Shown here in pieces: positions 17,444-26,398 of a stretch of 64,000 nt of DNA. The stretch comes from Mucilaginibacter robiniae (GTDB lineage: Bacteria; Bacteroidota; Bacteroidia; Sphingobacteriales; Sphingobacteriaceae), in the NCBI RefSeq assembly GCF_012849215.1, contig NZ_CP051682.1:4464001-4528000 (forward strand), given 5' to 3'. Each line of letters begins with the position of its first letter. Position 1 is the first letter of the stretch. The position numbers and the translations under genes were made by a program. The notes under the pieces are model-generated. The model was not told where the DNA came from and did not search any database. It was given only the letters and a program-made list of their open reading frames with translations.

Positions 17444-18934
17444 TTAATTTCTACCTATGGCAGCTTTCCAGCCTTGATAATCTTGTTCAATACGTGTTCC
17501 AACATTAGGTGGTAGGCTATTTACTTGTTGAGCGTTCAGCTTTTTTATGGCTTCTATGCTTTCAAACAAATCTGCCTGTAGGCCTGCTAAATAGGCTGTA
17601 CCAAGGGCCGAAACGTCTGGCTGGCCACGGTTTACCAGGTTTGAACCTAATAAGTCGGCAATCATCTGTAGTACAAAACGGTTGCTGGTAATACCGCCAT
17701 TTACCATCAGTTCGTGTAAGCTGAGACCAGTATCGGCTTCCATAGCGGTAATCACATCTTTAATCTGGTAAGGAATAGATTCTAGCGCTGCACGAACAAT
17801 GTGGTTTTTATTGCAGTCAAACGTGAGTCCGCTTATTTCAGCTTTGCGGCTCATGTCCCAATGCGGAGCCCCTAATCCACTGAACGCCGGTATCAGGTAC
17901 ACACCATTATTATCCGGTACGCTGATGGCCATAGCTTCCGTTTGGCGGCTGTCTCCAAATAAATTCATTTCATTTTTTAGCCACTCAATGGTAGCACCAC
18001 ATGATACAATCACGCCTTCCAAAGCATAATCTACACGGTTCTCTGTACTCCAGCAAATAGTGGTCATCATGCCATAGTTAGATGGTTTAGCTTCCTGGCC
18101 TATATTCATCAAGATAGAGCAGCCTGTACCTAAAGTAGCTTTGGCTGTACCTGGCTCAAAGCAGCCTTCGCCAAATGCAGCCGAATGCGAATCGCCAATC
18201 ATGCTATCAATGTGGAGAGGCGTAGCAAATAAACCTGCAAAATCTGATTCGCCGAATGTTGAAGCAGACGGACATATTTCAGGCAAGTTCAACTTTGATA
18301 AACCGAAACGTTCCAGCAGTTCCTTGTCCCATTGCAGGGTATGCAGATTAAAGAATAGTGTACGTGAAGCGTTAGTATGGTCGGTTAAATATTTTCTGCC
18401 TTGGGTTAGTTTATATAAAAGCCAGGTATCAACAGTGCCGAAGTAAGCCCTGCCTTCATCTACTGCGGTTTTAACTTTTGCATTGTTCTCGTATAACCAG
18501 ATTAGCTTGGTGCCGGAAAAATAAGGGTCGATAATGAGGCCAGTACTTGCGGTAATTTGATCTTGTAAACTATCGATAGCTAACAAACGCTGACAAACAT
18601 CTACCGAACGCTTACATTGCCATACCACAGCATTATATAATGGTTCACCTTTTTCATCCCACACCACAAAGGTTTCACGTTGATTAGATATACCACATGT
18701 TTTAATTTGCGACAAGTCTCCTCCTGTACTAGTAAAGGTATCCAAGCACTCGCGAACTGAATCCAGTACATTCTGGTAAATATCTTCGGGTTGCTGTTCT
18801 ACAAATCCACCATCCAGATAATGGGTTTTTAATGGTACAGTAGCTTTAGCCAAAACTTGGCCTTGCTGATCAAATACAATTGTTTTGGTGCTGCTGGTTC
18901 CTTGGTCAATGGCTAGTATACAAGCGTTTTTCAT
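17444..18934 (-). CDS. FGGY carbohydrate kinase, glycerol-kinase-like (candidate apulose kinase)
   Basis: The protein (496 residues from the ATG at 18934) aligns over its whole length with glycerol kinase: LAIDQGTSSTKTIVFD, SNQRETFVVWDEKGEPLYNAVVWQC, IDPYFSGTKLIWL, and C-terminal VNGGITSNRFVLQMIADLLG. The catalytic Asp248 and the pocket residues Arg86, Glu87 and Tyr138 are kept. The residues matching E. coli Gln246 and Phe270 are Ser249 and Ser273, which suggests a larger substrate than glycerol. It is the last gene of an isomerase-transketolase-ABC operon with no glycerol gene, starting 10 bases after the permease. A ketose kinase, such as D-apulose kinase, fits better than GlpK. A longer frame to 18973 overlaps the permease and is not needed. 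Confidence 0.82.
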   Translation of the reverse strand: MKNACILAIDQGTSSTKTIVFDQQGQVLAKATVPLKTHYLDGGFVEQQPEDIYQNVLDSVRECLDTFTSTGGDLSQIKTCGISNQRETFVVWDEKGEPLYNAVVWQCKRSVDVCQRLLAIDSLQDQITASTGLIIDPYFSGTKLIWLYENNAKVKTAVDEGRAYFGTVDTWLLYKLTQGRKYLTDHTNASRTLFFNLHTLQWDKELLERFGLSKLNLPEICPSASTFGESDFAGLFATPLHIDSMIGDSHSAAFGEGCFEPGTAKATLGTGCSILMNIGQEAKPSNYGMMTTICWSTENRVDYALEGVIVSCGATIEWLKNEMNLFGDSRQTEAMAISVPDNNGVYLIPAFSGLGAPHWDMSRKAEISGLTFDCNKNHIVRAALESIPYQIKDVITAMEADTGLSLHELMVNGGITSNRFVLQMIADLLGSNLVNRGQPDVSALGTAYLAGLQADLFESIEAIKKLNAQQVNSLPPNVGTRIEQDYQGWKAAIGRN

Positions 18935-18944
18935 GTAAATACGT

Positions 18945-19919
18945 TTATTCTGCTTTTGAATTAGCTTTATCAATAATCACTGCCAACAGGATAACAAATC
19001 CTTTAACTACCTGCTGCCAGAATGGGGACACGTTGAGCAAGACCAGCCCATTGTTTAGTACACCAATAATAATGGCACCCAGCACAGTGCCCCATATACT
19101 ACCGCGACCACCTGATAGGGAGGTACCGCCAATAACTACAGCAGCAATTGCATCCAGCTCGTAGCTGTTTCCAGCGTTAGGTTGTGCCGAATCGAGACGT
19201 GAGGTTACGATCAATCCGCCAATTGCAGCCAACGCACCGGCAAAGCTGTAAACAATAATTTTAACTTTATTGATATTGATGCCCGAAAGCTTGGCTGCAT
19301 TCTCGTTACCACCAATAGCATAAATGTAGCGGCCCAATGGGGTCTTGCCTGTGATGACAACAGCGGCAATTATCACGATAGCCGATATCCAAACCGGAAC
19401 CGGAATGCCTAAAAACCAGCCCGTACCTATATAAGCAAAGTTGTCGCCCAGTACTGAAATAGGAAATCCTTTAGTCCACAAAAAGGTGAGCCCTCGTGCA
19501 ATGGTTAGCATAGCCAGCGTAGCTACAAAGGGCGGCACTTTAAAACGGGTAATGGTCCAGCCATTGAAGCAACCAATTAGTCCGCCGGATAGAATACCAG
19601 CTACAATAGCGCCTAATAAGGTGAAGCCAATGAATAAATTGCTTGATGGTATTTCAATCCCATTTTTAAGCAGCCCTGCCGTAATAGCGCCACACAATGC
19701 GAGCACCGAACCTACAGAAAGGTCAATACCTGAAGTGAGTACTACCAATGTCATGCCTACAGCAATACAGATGTTAACGGATATTTGCCGCATTACATTC
19801 CAGCCGTTATCAATGGTTAGAAACTTATCTGACAAAAAGCTGAGCGCTATGCATAGTATAATCAGCGCAATTAAAGACTGAAATTTAATTAAATAAGGTC
19901 GGTATTGGTTCAATCCCAT
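18945..19919 (-). CDS. Sugar ABC transporter permease, RbsC-like
   Basis: This 324-residue inner-membrane protein of the ribose/xylose/AI-2 permease family has eight to ten spans. Landmarks are GIDLSVGSVLALCGAITAGLL, VATLAMLTIARGLTFLWTKG, and the family loop RYIYAIGGNENAAKLSGININKVK near residue 200, which contacts the ATPase. The end has IAAVVIGGTSLSGGRGSIWGTVLGA. It is coupled to the ATPase gene (2-base gap). Together with the binding protein at 22079 it forms one complete sugar importer. Confidence 0.93.
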   Translation of the reverse strand: MGLNQYRPYLIKFQSLIALIILCIALSFLSDKFLTIDNGWNVMRQISVNICIAVGMTLVVLTSGIDLSVGSVLALCGAITAGLLKNGIEIPSSNLFIGFTLLGAIVAGILSGGLIGCFNGWTITRFKVPPFVATLAMLTIARGLTFLWTKGFPISVLGDNFAYIGTGWFLGIPVPVWISAIVIIAAVVITGKTPLGRYIYAIGGNENAAKLSGININKVKIIVYSFAGALAAIGGLIVTSRLDSAQPNAGNSYELDAIAAVVIGGTSLSGGRGSIWGTVLGAIIIGVLNNGLVLLNVSPFWQQVVKGFVILLAVIIDKANSKAE

Positions 19920-19921
19920 GT

Positions 19922-21442
19922 TTATGAGGCTACTTTTAAATGTGTAGGTATAGCGGCTTTCAATATTTTATCTTCTGATGCTTCATCCGCTATAAATTCG
20001 GCAGTAATTTGACCCTCGGCCATTACAAGCACGCGGTCAGATATAGCAAGAATTTCAGGTAATTCGGATGATACTACAATGATGCCCAAGCCTGATGCAG
20101 CCAGATCTATAATCAACTTATAAATTTCATTTTTAGCATTAATGTCGATGCCACGGGTAGGTTCATCCAGCATTAATACTTTAGGTGAGATAGCCAGGCA
20201 TTTGGCCAGTACAATTTTTTGCTGGTTACCACCGCTCAAATTTTTAGCCGCTTGTGCAGACGATGATGTTTTGATCTTTAGCGCTTCAATGTATTTTTGA
20301 GCTAATGCTTGTTCTTTGCGGTCGTTCAGCAAGCCGCCAGTTTGTAAATCATTCAATGTAGTTAGGCAGATATTGGTTTTCACATCCAATCCCAGCACTA
20401 AACCATCCTTTTTCCGGTCTTCAGGTACCAAGGCAATACCAGCTTTCATGGCATCTTCAGGTGATTTAAATCTGATAAGCTGATTATTCAATAACAGCTG
20501 ACCGGATACAGTTTTTTGATGTAAGCCGAATATGGTTTCCATCAGTTCGGTACGTCCGGCACCCATCAAGCCAAATATACCTAGTATTTCACCCTTGTAT
20601 AAATTGAATGATATATTACTGAGTAACATACGCTGTGCATTCTCAGGATGCTTTAAGTTGATATTGCGGGCCGAAAGGAGTGGAGTAGCACCTGACTGAT
20701 AACCTTCTTTTTTAATTATTTTAATTTCACGACCTACCATTTTATGAATGAGCTGATCGTTCGTTATACCCTGCATATCACCCGATTCGATGGTGCGGCC
20801 ATCGCGCAACACAATGTAGCGATCGGCTATTTTGAATAGTTCGTCCAGTTTGTGTGAGATGTAGGCAATGGCTTTATTTTCTTTTCGCAATGCTTCAATA
20901 ATATTAAACAGTACAGCTACCTCACTTTCGGTGATGGCCGATGTGGGTTCATCCATAATAATTACGGCACAATCCGTCAGTAGTGCTTTGGCAATTTCTA
21001 CCACCTGCTGTTGTCCTACTTTCAAATCAGCAATTAGTGTGTCGGGGCTAACCCGCAGTTTGAGCCGGTCGAGCAGTTCCTGTGTACGCTGGCGCATGGC
21101 TTTACGGTTCAATGTACCCCAATTAGTAGTTAGCTCGCGGCCTAAGAAAATATTTTCCGTGATACTCAGGTGCGGTACTAAATTCAACTCCTGATGAATA
21201 ATAGCAATACCGGCATGCTGGGCTTCGCGAGGGTTAGCGAACATGACATGTTCACCATTCAATAAAATACGGCCTTCATAATCGGGGTACACACCTGATA
21301 AAATCTTCATCAATGTAGATTTTCCCGCACCGTTCTCGCCCAGCAAAGCATTTACCTTACCCGGATGTAATTCCAGATTTACGTTCTCCAGCGCTGTTAC
21401 ACCCGAAAATCTTTTAGTAATGTTTTCTGCTACTAACATCAT
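19922..21442 (-). CDS. Sugar ABC transporter ATP-binding protein, RbsA-like, two ATPase domains
   Basis: The 506-residue protein has two ABC domains. The first (about 1-225) has Walker A GENGAGKST, signature LKVGQQQ and Walker B VIIMDEPTSAIT. The second (about 255-500) has the degenerate Walker A GLMGAGRTE, signature LSGGNQQK and Walker B VLMLDEPTRGID. The degenerate second Walker A is normal for RbsA/XylG/MglA-type ATPases. It powers the permease at 18945. The gene sits 12 bases after the DUF2291 gene inside the operon. Confidence 0.94.
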   Translation of the reverse strand: MMLVAENITKRFSGVTALENVNLELHPGKVNALLGENGAGKSTLMKILSGVYPDYEGRILLNGEHVMFANPREAQHAGIAIIHQELNLVPHLSITENIFLGRELTTNWGTLNRKAMRQRTQELLDRLKLRVSPDTLIADLKVGQQQVVEIAKALLTDCAVIIMDEPTSAITESEVAVLFNIIEALRKENKAIAYISHKLDELFKIADRYIVLRDGRTIESGDMQGITNDQLIHKMVGREIKIIKKEGYQSGATPLLSARNINLKHPENAQRMLLSNISFNLYKGEILGIFGLMGAGRTELMETIFGLHQKTVSGQLLLNNQLIRFKSPEDAMKAGIALVPEDRKKDGLVLGLDVKTNICLTTLNDLQTGGLLNDRKEQALAQKYIEALKIKTSSSAQAAKNLSGGNQQKIVLAKCLAISPKVLMLDEPTRGIDINAKNEIYKLIIDLAASGLGIIVVSSELPEILAISDRVLVMAEGQITAEFIADEASEDKILKAAIPTHLKVAS

Positions 21443-21454
21443 TGCCGTACGTAT

Positions 21455-22075
21455 TTAAGGAATTCGTTTTATAGTAACCGGTATAATTTCAGCATCATCT
21501 AAGTTGAGGTGAGCTTGGTTAAGCTCCAGAGCTCCAGTAAACTGCACATGATCTCCTTTTTTTGCTTGCGCCTTAAAAGAAGGGATCACCTGCTGCCGGA
21601 TGCTTTTATTTATCTCAGCCGATACATTGTTGAGGTCGGCTGTATTGGTAAATGCATTAATATCCACTAGCCCTGATGCATCGCGCACCGCATTACCATA
21701 CACGTATTCGGTGGCTATTTTCAAGGCGAGTTTACCGGTATCGGTAACTATGCCAATGCTGTTTTCATCAATGTTATTAATTTGACCTGTACCTTTTACC
21801 AGGAAAAAGCGGGTGCTGCCAATAGCTAATGCGTGCGAGTGTTGTTGAAAAGCCTGTGCAGGTGCCGAATGTAACTGCATAAACAAATTGTCTACGGCTG
21901 TGGCTTTGGTCATGGCTGATGGTAAGACTTTGTTCAGGTAATTATGAGCATAGCTGGCTGCATCAAAACTTTTACCTGCAGCTTTTACTTCACTTAGTTT
22001 GCGGAAGTAAACCGAGTTATAAACTACAAAAGCAATAATAACCAGCCAGACAATATATTTAACTGCTTTTTTCAT
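21455..22075 (-). CDS. DUF2291-family periplasmic protein of the sugar operon
   Basis: This 206-residue protein has an N-terminal signal anchor (KYIVWLVIIAFVVYNSVYF). A soluble part follows that matches my recollection of DUF2291: a charged SEVKAAGKSFDAASYAHNYLNKVLPSAM and later KKGDHVQFTGALELNQAHLNLDDAEIIPVTIKRI, a predicted beta-rich end. Members are repeatedly found in operons with RbsABC-type importers, but I know of no proven function. It lies 3 bases after the binding-protein gene and 12 bases before the ATPase gene, so a role in transport or transporter assembly is the natural inference. Confidence 0.78.
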   Translation of the reverse strand: MKKAVKYIVWLVIIAFVVYNSVYFRKLSEVKAAGKSFDAASYAHNYLNKVLPSAMTKATAVDNLFMQLHSAPAQAFQQHSHALAIGSTRFFLVKGTGQINNIDENSIGIVTDTGKLALKIATEYVYGNAVRDASGLVDINAFTNTADLNNVSAEINKSIRQQVIPSFKAQAKKGDHVQFTGALELNQAHLNLDDAEIIPVTIKRIP

Positions 22076-22078
22076 GAG

Positions 22079-23017
22079 TTAATCTTTTTTACCATAAGCG
22101 ATATAATCGTTTGCATCGTTGCGGGTAACCAGCTCAACACCTACCGGAATCTTTTTTGGAAAATCGCGTTTGCCTTTAAAGTACTGGTCGGCATACGTTG
22201 CTGCGGTTTGAGCCATTACTTTCGGAAATTGCATTTCTGTAGCCAGCAGTTTTCCATCTTTAATAGACTGAACAGCATCTTCAGCTCCGTCGAAACCTAA
22301 TACCTTTACTTTATCGGCCTTACCTGCAGCTGCTAAAGCTTGATAAGCGCCCATAGCCATTGCATCATTACCGCAAAATACAGCATCAATATCAGGATGC
22401 GCTTGCAGGATAGATTCTAATACATCCATGGCCTTGTTACGGTCAAAGTCGGCACTTTGCTGGGCTACCATTTTCAAACCGGGGTAGTTATCCACCACAC
22501 TGTGAAAGCCTTTACTACGGTTCCAGGTGTTGTTGTCAGCTACCAGGCCTAGCAGTTCTACGTACTTACCTTTTTTGTGCATGGTTTGTACAAAGTACTT
22601 GCCTAAATCTACACAGCCTGAGTAACTATCAGATAGTATTTGTGAGGTAGCACCATTCACGGTGTTCACCTCTCGATCCATGCAAAATACCGGCACACCA
22701 GCAGCTTTGGCTTTATTGACGTTAACTACAGACCCATTGGCATCTGTTGGATTGAATAGAATTGCTTTATAGCCTGAGGCAATAGCATTTTCAAAGTTGT
22801 CGGTTTCCAGTGCCGTATTATTCTGCGAATCGAATATCTTGGTTTCATAACCCAAGCTTTGTGCTTTTGCTGCGGCCGTTTGCGCCAAAAATACAAACCA
22901 GGGGTTGTTCAACGTAGATACAACAACGGCTATCTTCTTCGGCTGGCCGGCGTCAATATGACGCTTACAGCTTGCCAAGGCTAGTAAAAAAAACAAGAAT
23001 ACTTGCAATCTTCTCAT
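22079..23017 (-). CDS. Sugar-binding lipoprotein, RbsB/LacI-like fold
   Basis: The 312-residue type I periplasmic binding protein has a lipoprotein signal ending LALASC (Cys at residue 17). The N-lobe opens KKIAVVVSTLNNPWFVFLAQTAAAKAQSLGY. Ligand-contact stretches include LFNPTDANGSVVNVNKAKAAGVPVFCMDREV, NTWNRSKGF and VFCGNDAMAMGAYQAL, with GFDGAEDAVQSIKDG near the end. This is close to D-ribose/pentose binding proteins. It is separated from the transketolase genes by a 138-base spacer with three hairpins and it carries the shared ACCAATTATAA motif 15 bases before its ATG. Confidence 0.93.
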   Translation of the reverse strand: MRRLQVFLFFLLALASCKRHIDAGQPKKIAVVVSTLNNPWFVFLAQTAAAKAQSLGYETKIFDSQNNTALETDNFENAIASGYKAILFNPTDANGSVVNVNKAKAAGVPVFCMDREVNTVNGATSQILSDSYSGCVDLGKYFVQTMHKKGKYVELLGLVADNNTWNRSKGFHSVVDNYPGLKMVAQQSADFDRNKAMDVLESILQAHPDIDAVFCGNDAMAMGAYQALAAAGKADKVKVLGFDGAEDAVQSIKDGKLLATEMQFPKVMAQTAATYADQYFKGKRDFPKKIPVGVELVTRNDANDYIAYGKKD

Positions 23018-23032
23018 TTTGGTATTCGTGCG

Positions 23033-23043
23033 TTATAATTGGT
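23033..23043 (-). promoter_or_regulatory. Shared motif ACCAATTATAA before the binding-protein gene
   Basis: On the minus strand this 11-mer lies 15 bases before the ATG of the binding-protein gene. The same 11-mer precedes the isomerase gene (26399-26409) and the divergent ECF sigma gene (26781-26791). A shared operator or leader element is possible. Confidence 0.4.
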
Positions 23044-23050
23044 TATTGGT

Positions 23051-23148
23051 AATTAAGCTTTGGGCGCTTAATTTAGGATTTCAGCAGTATAATACTGCCG
23101 GATTCAAGTACGTTATTGCAATTCGTTAATTACTTATCGCAATAACGT
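23051..23148 (-). promoter_or_regulatory. Three-hairpin spacer inside the sugar operon
   Basis: Three perfect inverted repeats lie in the 138-base gap between the transketolase C-subunit and the binding protein: ACGTTATTGC/GCAATAACGT (23110-23119, 23139-23148), GCAGTAT/ATACTGC (23084-23090, 23092-23098) and AATTAAGC/GCTTAATT (23051-23058, 23066-23073). None has a terminal T-run. They could protect or partly terminate the mRNA, giving more transporter or more enzyme. Confidence 0.5.
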
Positions 23149-23155
23149 GAGTAGC

Positions 23156-24121
23156 TTATTTTTTCAGCAGTTTCAATGCTGCTTCGGTAATGCCGTTTTC
23201 TGATATGCCGTAATGGTTCAGAATTTCCATCTGAGAGCCGGTTACAGTATATTCGTCCGGAATACCCATAATTTTAAATGGTTTATGGTAGCTCTGTTGA
23301 AGCAGGTACGAGGCGCAGGCTTCACCTAAGCCGCCGTTCACCATGTGCTCTTCTACCGTTAACATAGCTTGGGTACTCTCCGCTAATTCAGCCAGCAATT
23401 CGGTATCCAAAGGTTTAACTGTGTGCATGCTCACTACGGTAGCTTGTAGACCATGTTCTTTTTCCAACTTTTGTGCAGCTAGCAGGGCAGGGTACACCGT
23501 TTCACCATTAGCAATTATGGCAATGTCAGCCCCCTTTTTTATTACACGGCCTTTGCCAAATTCAAAGCTGGTTTCATCAGGATTCAACAACGGCATCGGT
23601 TTTTTGCCGAAACGCAGGTATATCGGTTGATCCAGTTGCGCTGATAATTTCACGGCTTGTTCAGTCTCAAAATTATCAGCAGGTACCACAATGGTAATAT
23701 TATTGATAGCCCGCAATACGGCAAAATCGTGTAAGCTGTGGTGTGTAGTACCCAATGCACCATAACTTACACCAGCGCTAATGCCTATTAGCCGCACATG
23801 ATTATCTGAGTAGGCTACATCGTTTTTAATTTGCTCTAGGGCACGAGCCGTTAAAAAGCATGCTGGTGATACAGCATAAGCTTTTTTACCAGCCGAGGCT
23901 AGGCCAGCAGCCACACCTACCAGGTTTTGCTCAGCAATACCAATTTCAACAATTTGTTCTGGTAACTGCTGACCGAATGTAACTAATTTACCTGATCCGC
24001 GTGAATCGCTGGTTACCGCTACAATATCACGATCTTCAGTAGCTAGTTCTTGTAATATACCTGCGAAAACATCTTGATTGGGTTTGCCGGTAGCTACGGT
24101 ACTCTCAATTACTGCTCCCAT
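23156..24121 (-). CDS. Transketolase C-terminal subunit
   Basis: This 321-residue protein contains the pyrimidine-binding domain (about 12-170) and the transketolase C domain (about 190-310). Landmarks are VAVTSDSRGSG, the catalytic-Glu stretch VEIGIAEQNLVGVAAGLASAGKKAYAVSPACFL, and later IANGETVYPALLAAQKLE. It must pair with the N-terminal subunit encoded 3 bases upstream to form an active thiamine-diphosphate enzyme. Split transketolases occur in sugar catabolic operons. In the D-apiose pathway such a pair cleaves apulose 4-phosphate. The operon context here makes that a reasonable candidate reaction. Confidence 0.9.
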   Translation of the reverse strand: MGAVIESTVATGKPNQDVFAGILQELATEDRDIVAVTSDSRGSGKLVTFGQQLPEQIVEIGIAEQNLVGVAAGLASAGKKAYAVSPACFLTARALEQIKNDVAYSDNHVRLIGISAGVSYGALGTTHHSLHDFAVLRAINNITIVVPADNFETEQAVKLSAQLDQPIYLRFGKKPMPLLNPDETSFEFGKGRVIKKGADIAIIANGETVYPALLAAQKLEKEHGLQATVVSMHTVKPLDTELLAELAESTQAMLTVEEHMVNGGLGEACASYLLQQSYHKPFKIMGIPDEYTVTGSQMEILNHYGISENGITEAALKLLKK

Positions 24122-24124
24122 AGT

Positions 24125-24949
24125 TTATACTAAAGTTAAAGCGTTATCTAATTCTTCAATGGCTTGTGCGTATTGTTCTGGATTAGGTACACCATGGTGC
24201 CATTTACCTTGGTTTTCCATAAAGCTGATACCCTTACCTTTTATAGTATGCGCAATTACCAGATTGGGTTTGCCTGCTGTAAAAGGCAGGCTGGCAAAGG
24301 TTTCGTTTAATTGCTTAAAGTCATGCCCGTTTACATGGTGTACCGCCCAGCCAAAGCTTTCAAATTTTTCATCTACAGGGTCGGTATTGCAAACGGTGTT
24401 GGTGGGGCCGGTAATTTGTAGCTCATTTTTATCCAGAATAGCCACCAAGTTATCCAATTTGTAATGTGCGGCTGTTAACGCTGCTTCCCAATTGGAACCT
24501 TCGGGTAACTCACCATCACCCAATAGGGTAAATACGCGAAAATCTTTCTTATCCATTTTAGCAGCTATGGCGGTACCCACAGCTATCGGCAGACCATGAC
24601 CTAAAGCGCCGGTGTTCTGTTCTACACCTTTCACCTTGCGGGTGGGATGGCCAATGTAGTGTGATTTGTATTTACAAAGCGTTTCTAAATCCGATTCTGG
24701 GAAAAAGCCCTGATCAGCCAGTACTACAAACAAAGCTTCTACACAGTGTCCTTTGCTTTGAATATACCGGTCACGGTCGGGTGAACCAAACGTTTCCGGA
24801 CTAACATTCAATACATTATTATATAGTACATTCAATACATCAACACAAGAAAGGCTACCGCCAGTATGGCCGGCTTTGGCTCCTACAATATATTTTAATA
24901 TTTTTTTGCGGTATTCAACCGACTTTTGCGCTAATTCTTTTTCGTTCAT
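24125..24949 (-). CDS. Transketolase N-terminal subunit (thiamine diphosphate-binding)
   Basis: The 274-residue protein is the pyrophosphate-binding half of transketolase. Landmarks are AGHTGGSLSCVDVLNVLY, SKGHCVEALFVVLAD, NTGALGHGLPIAVGTAIA, and the ThDP/Mg2+ motif LLGDGELPEGSNWEAALTAAHYKLDNL near residues 140-165. It lacks the other two domains, which are encoded by the next gene 3 bases downstream. The end of the isomerase gene lies 19 bases upstream. The pair moves two-carbon units between sugar phosphates in the cytoplasm. Confidence 0.92.
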   Translation of the reverse strand: MNEKELAQKSVEYRKKILKYIVGAKAGHTGGSLSCVDVLNVLYNNVLNVSPETFGSPDRDRYIQSKGHCVEALFVVLADQGFFPESDLETLCKYKSHYIGHPTRKVKGVEQNTGALGHGLPIAVGTAIAAKMDKKDFRVFTLLGDGELPEGSNWEAALTAAHYKLDNLVAILDKNELQITGPTNTVCNTDPVDEKFESFGWAVHHVNGHDFKQLNETFASLPFTAGKPNLVIAHTIKGKGISFMENQGKWHHGVPNPEQYAQAIEELDNALTLV

Positions 24950-24968
24950 AGCGAGAGTTTTTTAATAC

Positions 24969-26381
24969 TTAGCTCAAATGTTGGTGTACTTCCCAACCCA
25001 TATAGTTTTCTAATGCTTCTTTCAGGATGTTTGCCGTTTTTGAGGCATTCATGACTACATGGTGTTCAAAACCATTGCGGCATACATACTGCATCAATCC
25101 CTGCATGTTGTTGATTTTAGCTACTGCACGATTGCCGAAGGTGTTCAACGGGTCATCGGTCAATTCGCCTTCACCAATGTAAGCTTTAATAATGCCTTTA
25201 CAATCATCGGTGCTGATACGGCCAAACGTGAGCGGTGAGGCTGGTGTACGGCCATCCAGTGCGCCAAAGGTGTTTTCTTCACCCACAGTAGTACCCAGAA
25301 TAGGAGCAGTGCTGATCTGGATATCAGGCAGGAACGATTTAGCCCAATTGCCACAGTGAAATAGTACGCATTTGTTGTCATCATCAGCGTAGTTGTTGTT
25401 CCAGTCAACCAACGCGCTTGGCGAACCGGACGCCAGTTGCATGGCGTACATGCTTAAGGTGCCGGTTACATCTACCTCGCAGGCGCTAGGCAGCATGTTT
25501 TCGCTCATGATGCTCATGCTGGTACACACATTACATCCATAATTTTGCTGTAACGAAGTCCAGCACTGAATAGCCGTAGCATCAAGCGCATTTTCTTCCA
25601 TAAAGTTATGCAGGGCTACATCCAGTTTGGCAATTTGTATCAATGCTTCATCTGGCGTACGACCTTTGGGCGTATAGGCTAATATCGCATCTAAACGGTT
25701 TTTTACAACCTGGTCATCTTTGGTAAGCTTGTTAGCCGTACCTAAAATGGCCGATAAATCAACTGTAACTACGGATATGCCGCTACGTTGCAATAGCTTT
25801 TCACTATAACGAACTGTATTAAAGCTGCCAGGGCGAGCACCTACAGCACCTATACGCAGTTTACGTAAACCCTTTACTACACGGCATACGGCTGCAAAAT
25901 CCAGCAGTTCTTGTTTAAACGCAGTATTTAACGGGTGAATTACATGTTGCTGCGTAATCGTATATTTTATACCAAACTGATATAGGTTATTACAGGCCGA
26001 TATCTTACCGCACCATGCATCGCGTCTGCGGGCAACATCCAGTTTATCTAAATCATCAGGATAAGCTTGTAGTAGTACAGGTACGTTCAAACCTGCCATT
26101 TTTAAAGTTTCAGCTATGCCACGTTCGTCACCGAAATTAGGTAATACAACCAGCACGCCCATAATCTCATCGTGGTGCCTGCGGAAAAGTTCAGCGCAGC
26201 GTTGTGCCTCCTGGAAGGTTTCTACACCGCCCAGTTTGGTTTCATACTCGTCCAGCATAATAGGACGCAGGTTTAACTCTTCAAACAAAGCTAATATGTC
26301 GGCACGTGCTTCAGCAACCAGGCGGTCAGGAAAAAAATCGCGGTTGCCAATAATGACGCCCAAACTAATCTGTTCTTTCAT
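24969..26381 (-). CDS. L-fucose/L-arabinose-isomerase-fold sugar isomerase (candidate D-apiose isomerase)
   Basis: This 470-residue protein has the fucose/arabinose isomerase architecture: two alpha/beta N-terminal domains (about 1-310, with RIGAVGARPGSFNTVRYSEKLLQ near the middle) and a C-terminal domain (about 320-465). Probable metal-site residues lie in CEVDVTGTLSMYAMQLA and in VLFHCGNWAKSF, as expected for this fold. It is shorter than E. coli FucI (591) and AraA (500) and is a divergent member. It is the first gene of the operon. Isomerisation of an imported aldose to a ketose before phosphorylation and transketolase cleavage is the obvious role. Confidence 0.82.
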   Translation of the reverse strand: MKEQISLGVIIGNRDFFPDRLVAEARADILALFEELNLRPIMLDEYETKLGGVETFQEAQRCAELFRRHHDEIMGVLVVLPNFGDERGIAETLKMAGLNVPVLLQAYPDDLDKLDVARRRDAWCGKISACNNLYQFGIKYTITQQHVIHPLNTAFKQELLDFAAVCRVVKGLRKLRIGAVGARPGSFNTVRYSEKLLQRSGISVVTVDLSAILGTANKLTKDDQVVKNRLDAILAYTPKGRTPDEALIQIAKLDVALHNFMEENALDATAIQCWTSLQQNYGCNVCTSMSIMSENMLPSACEVDVTGTLSMYAMQLASGSPSALVDWNNNYADDDNKCVLFHCGNWAKSFLPDIQISTAPILGTTVGEENTFGALDGRTPASPLTFGRISTDDCKGIIKAYIGEGELTDDPLNTFGNRAVAKINNMQGLMQYVCRNGFEHHVVMNASKTANILKEALENYMGWEVHQHLS

Positions 26382-26398
26382 TTTATATTAAAATCGTA

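Noticed and set aside
17444..18934. Glycerol kinase GlpK
   Set aside because: The overall similarity is high, but two glycerol-contact residues differ and the operon is for another sugar, so I kept a general FGGY kinase call.
18935..18973. Longer start for the FGGY kinase
   Set aside because: It overlaps the permease end. The ATG at 18934 directly precedes the first phosphate-binding strand.
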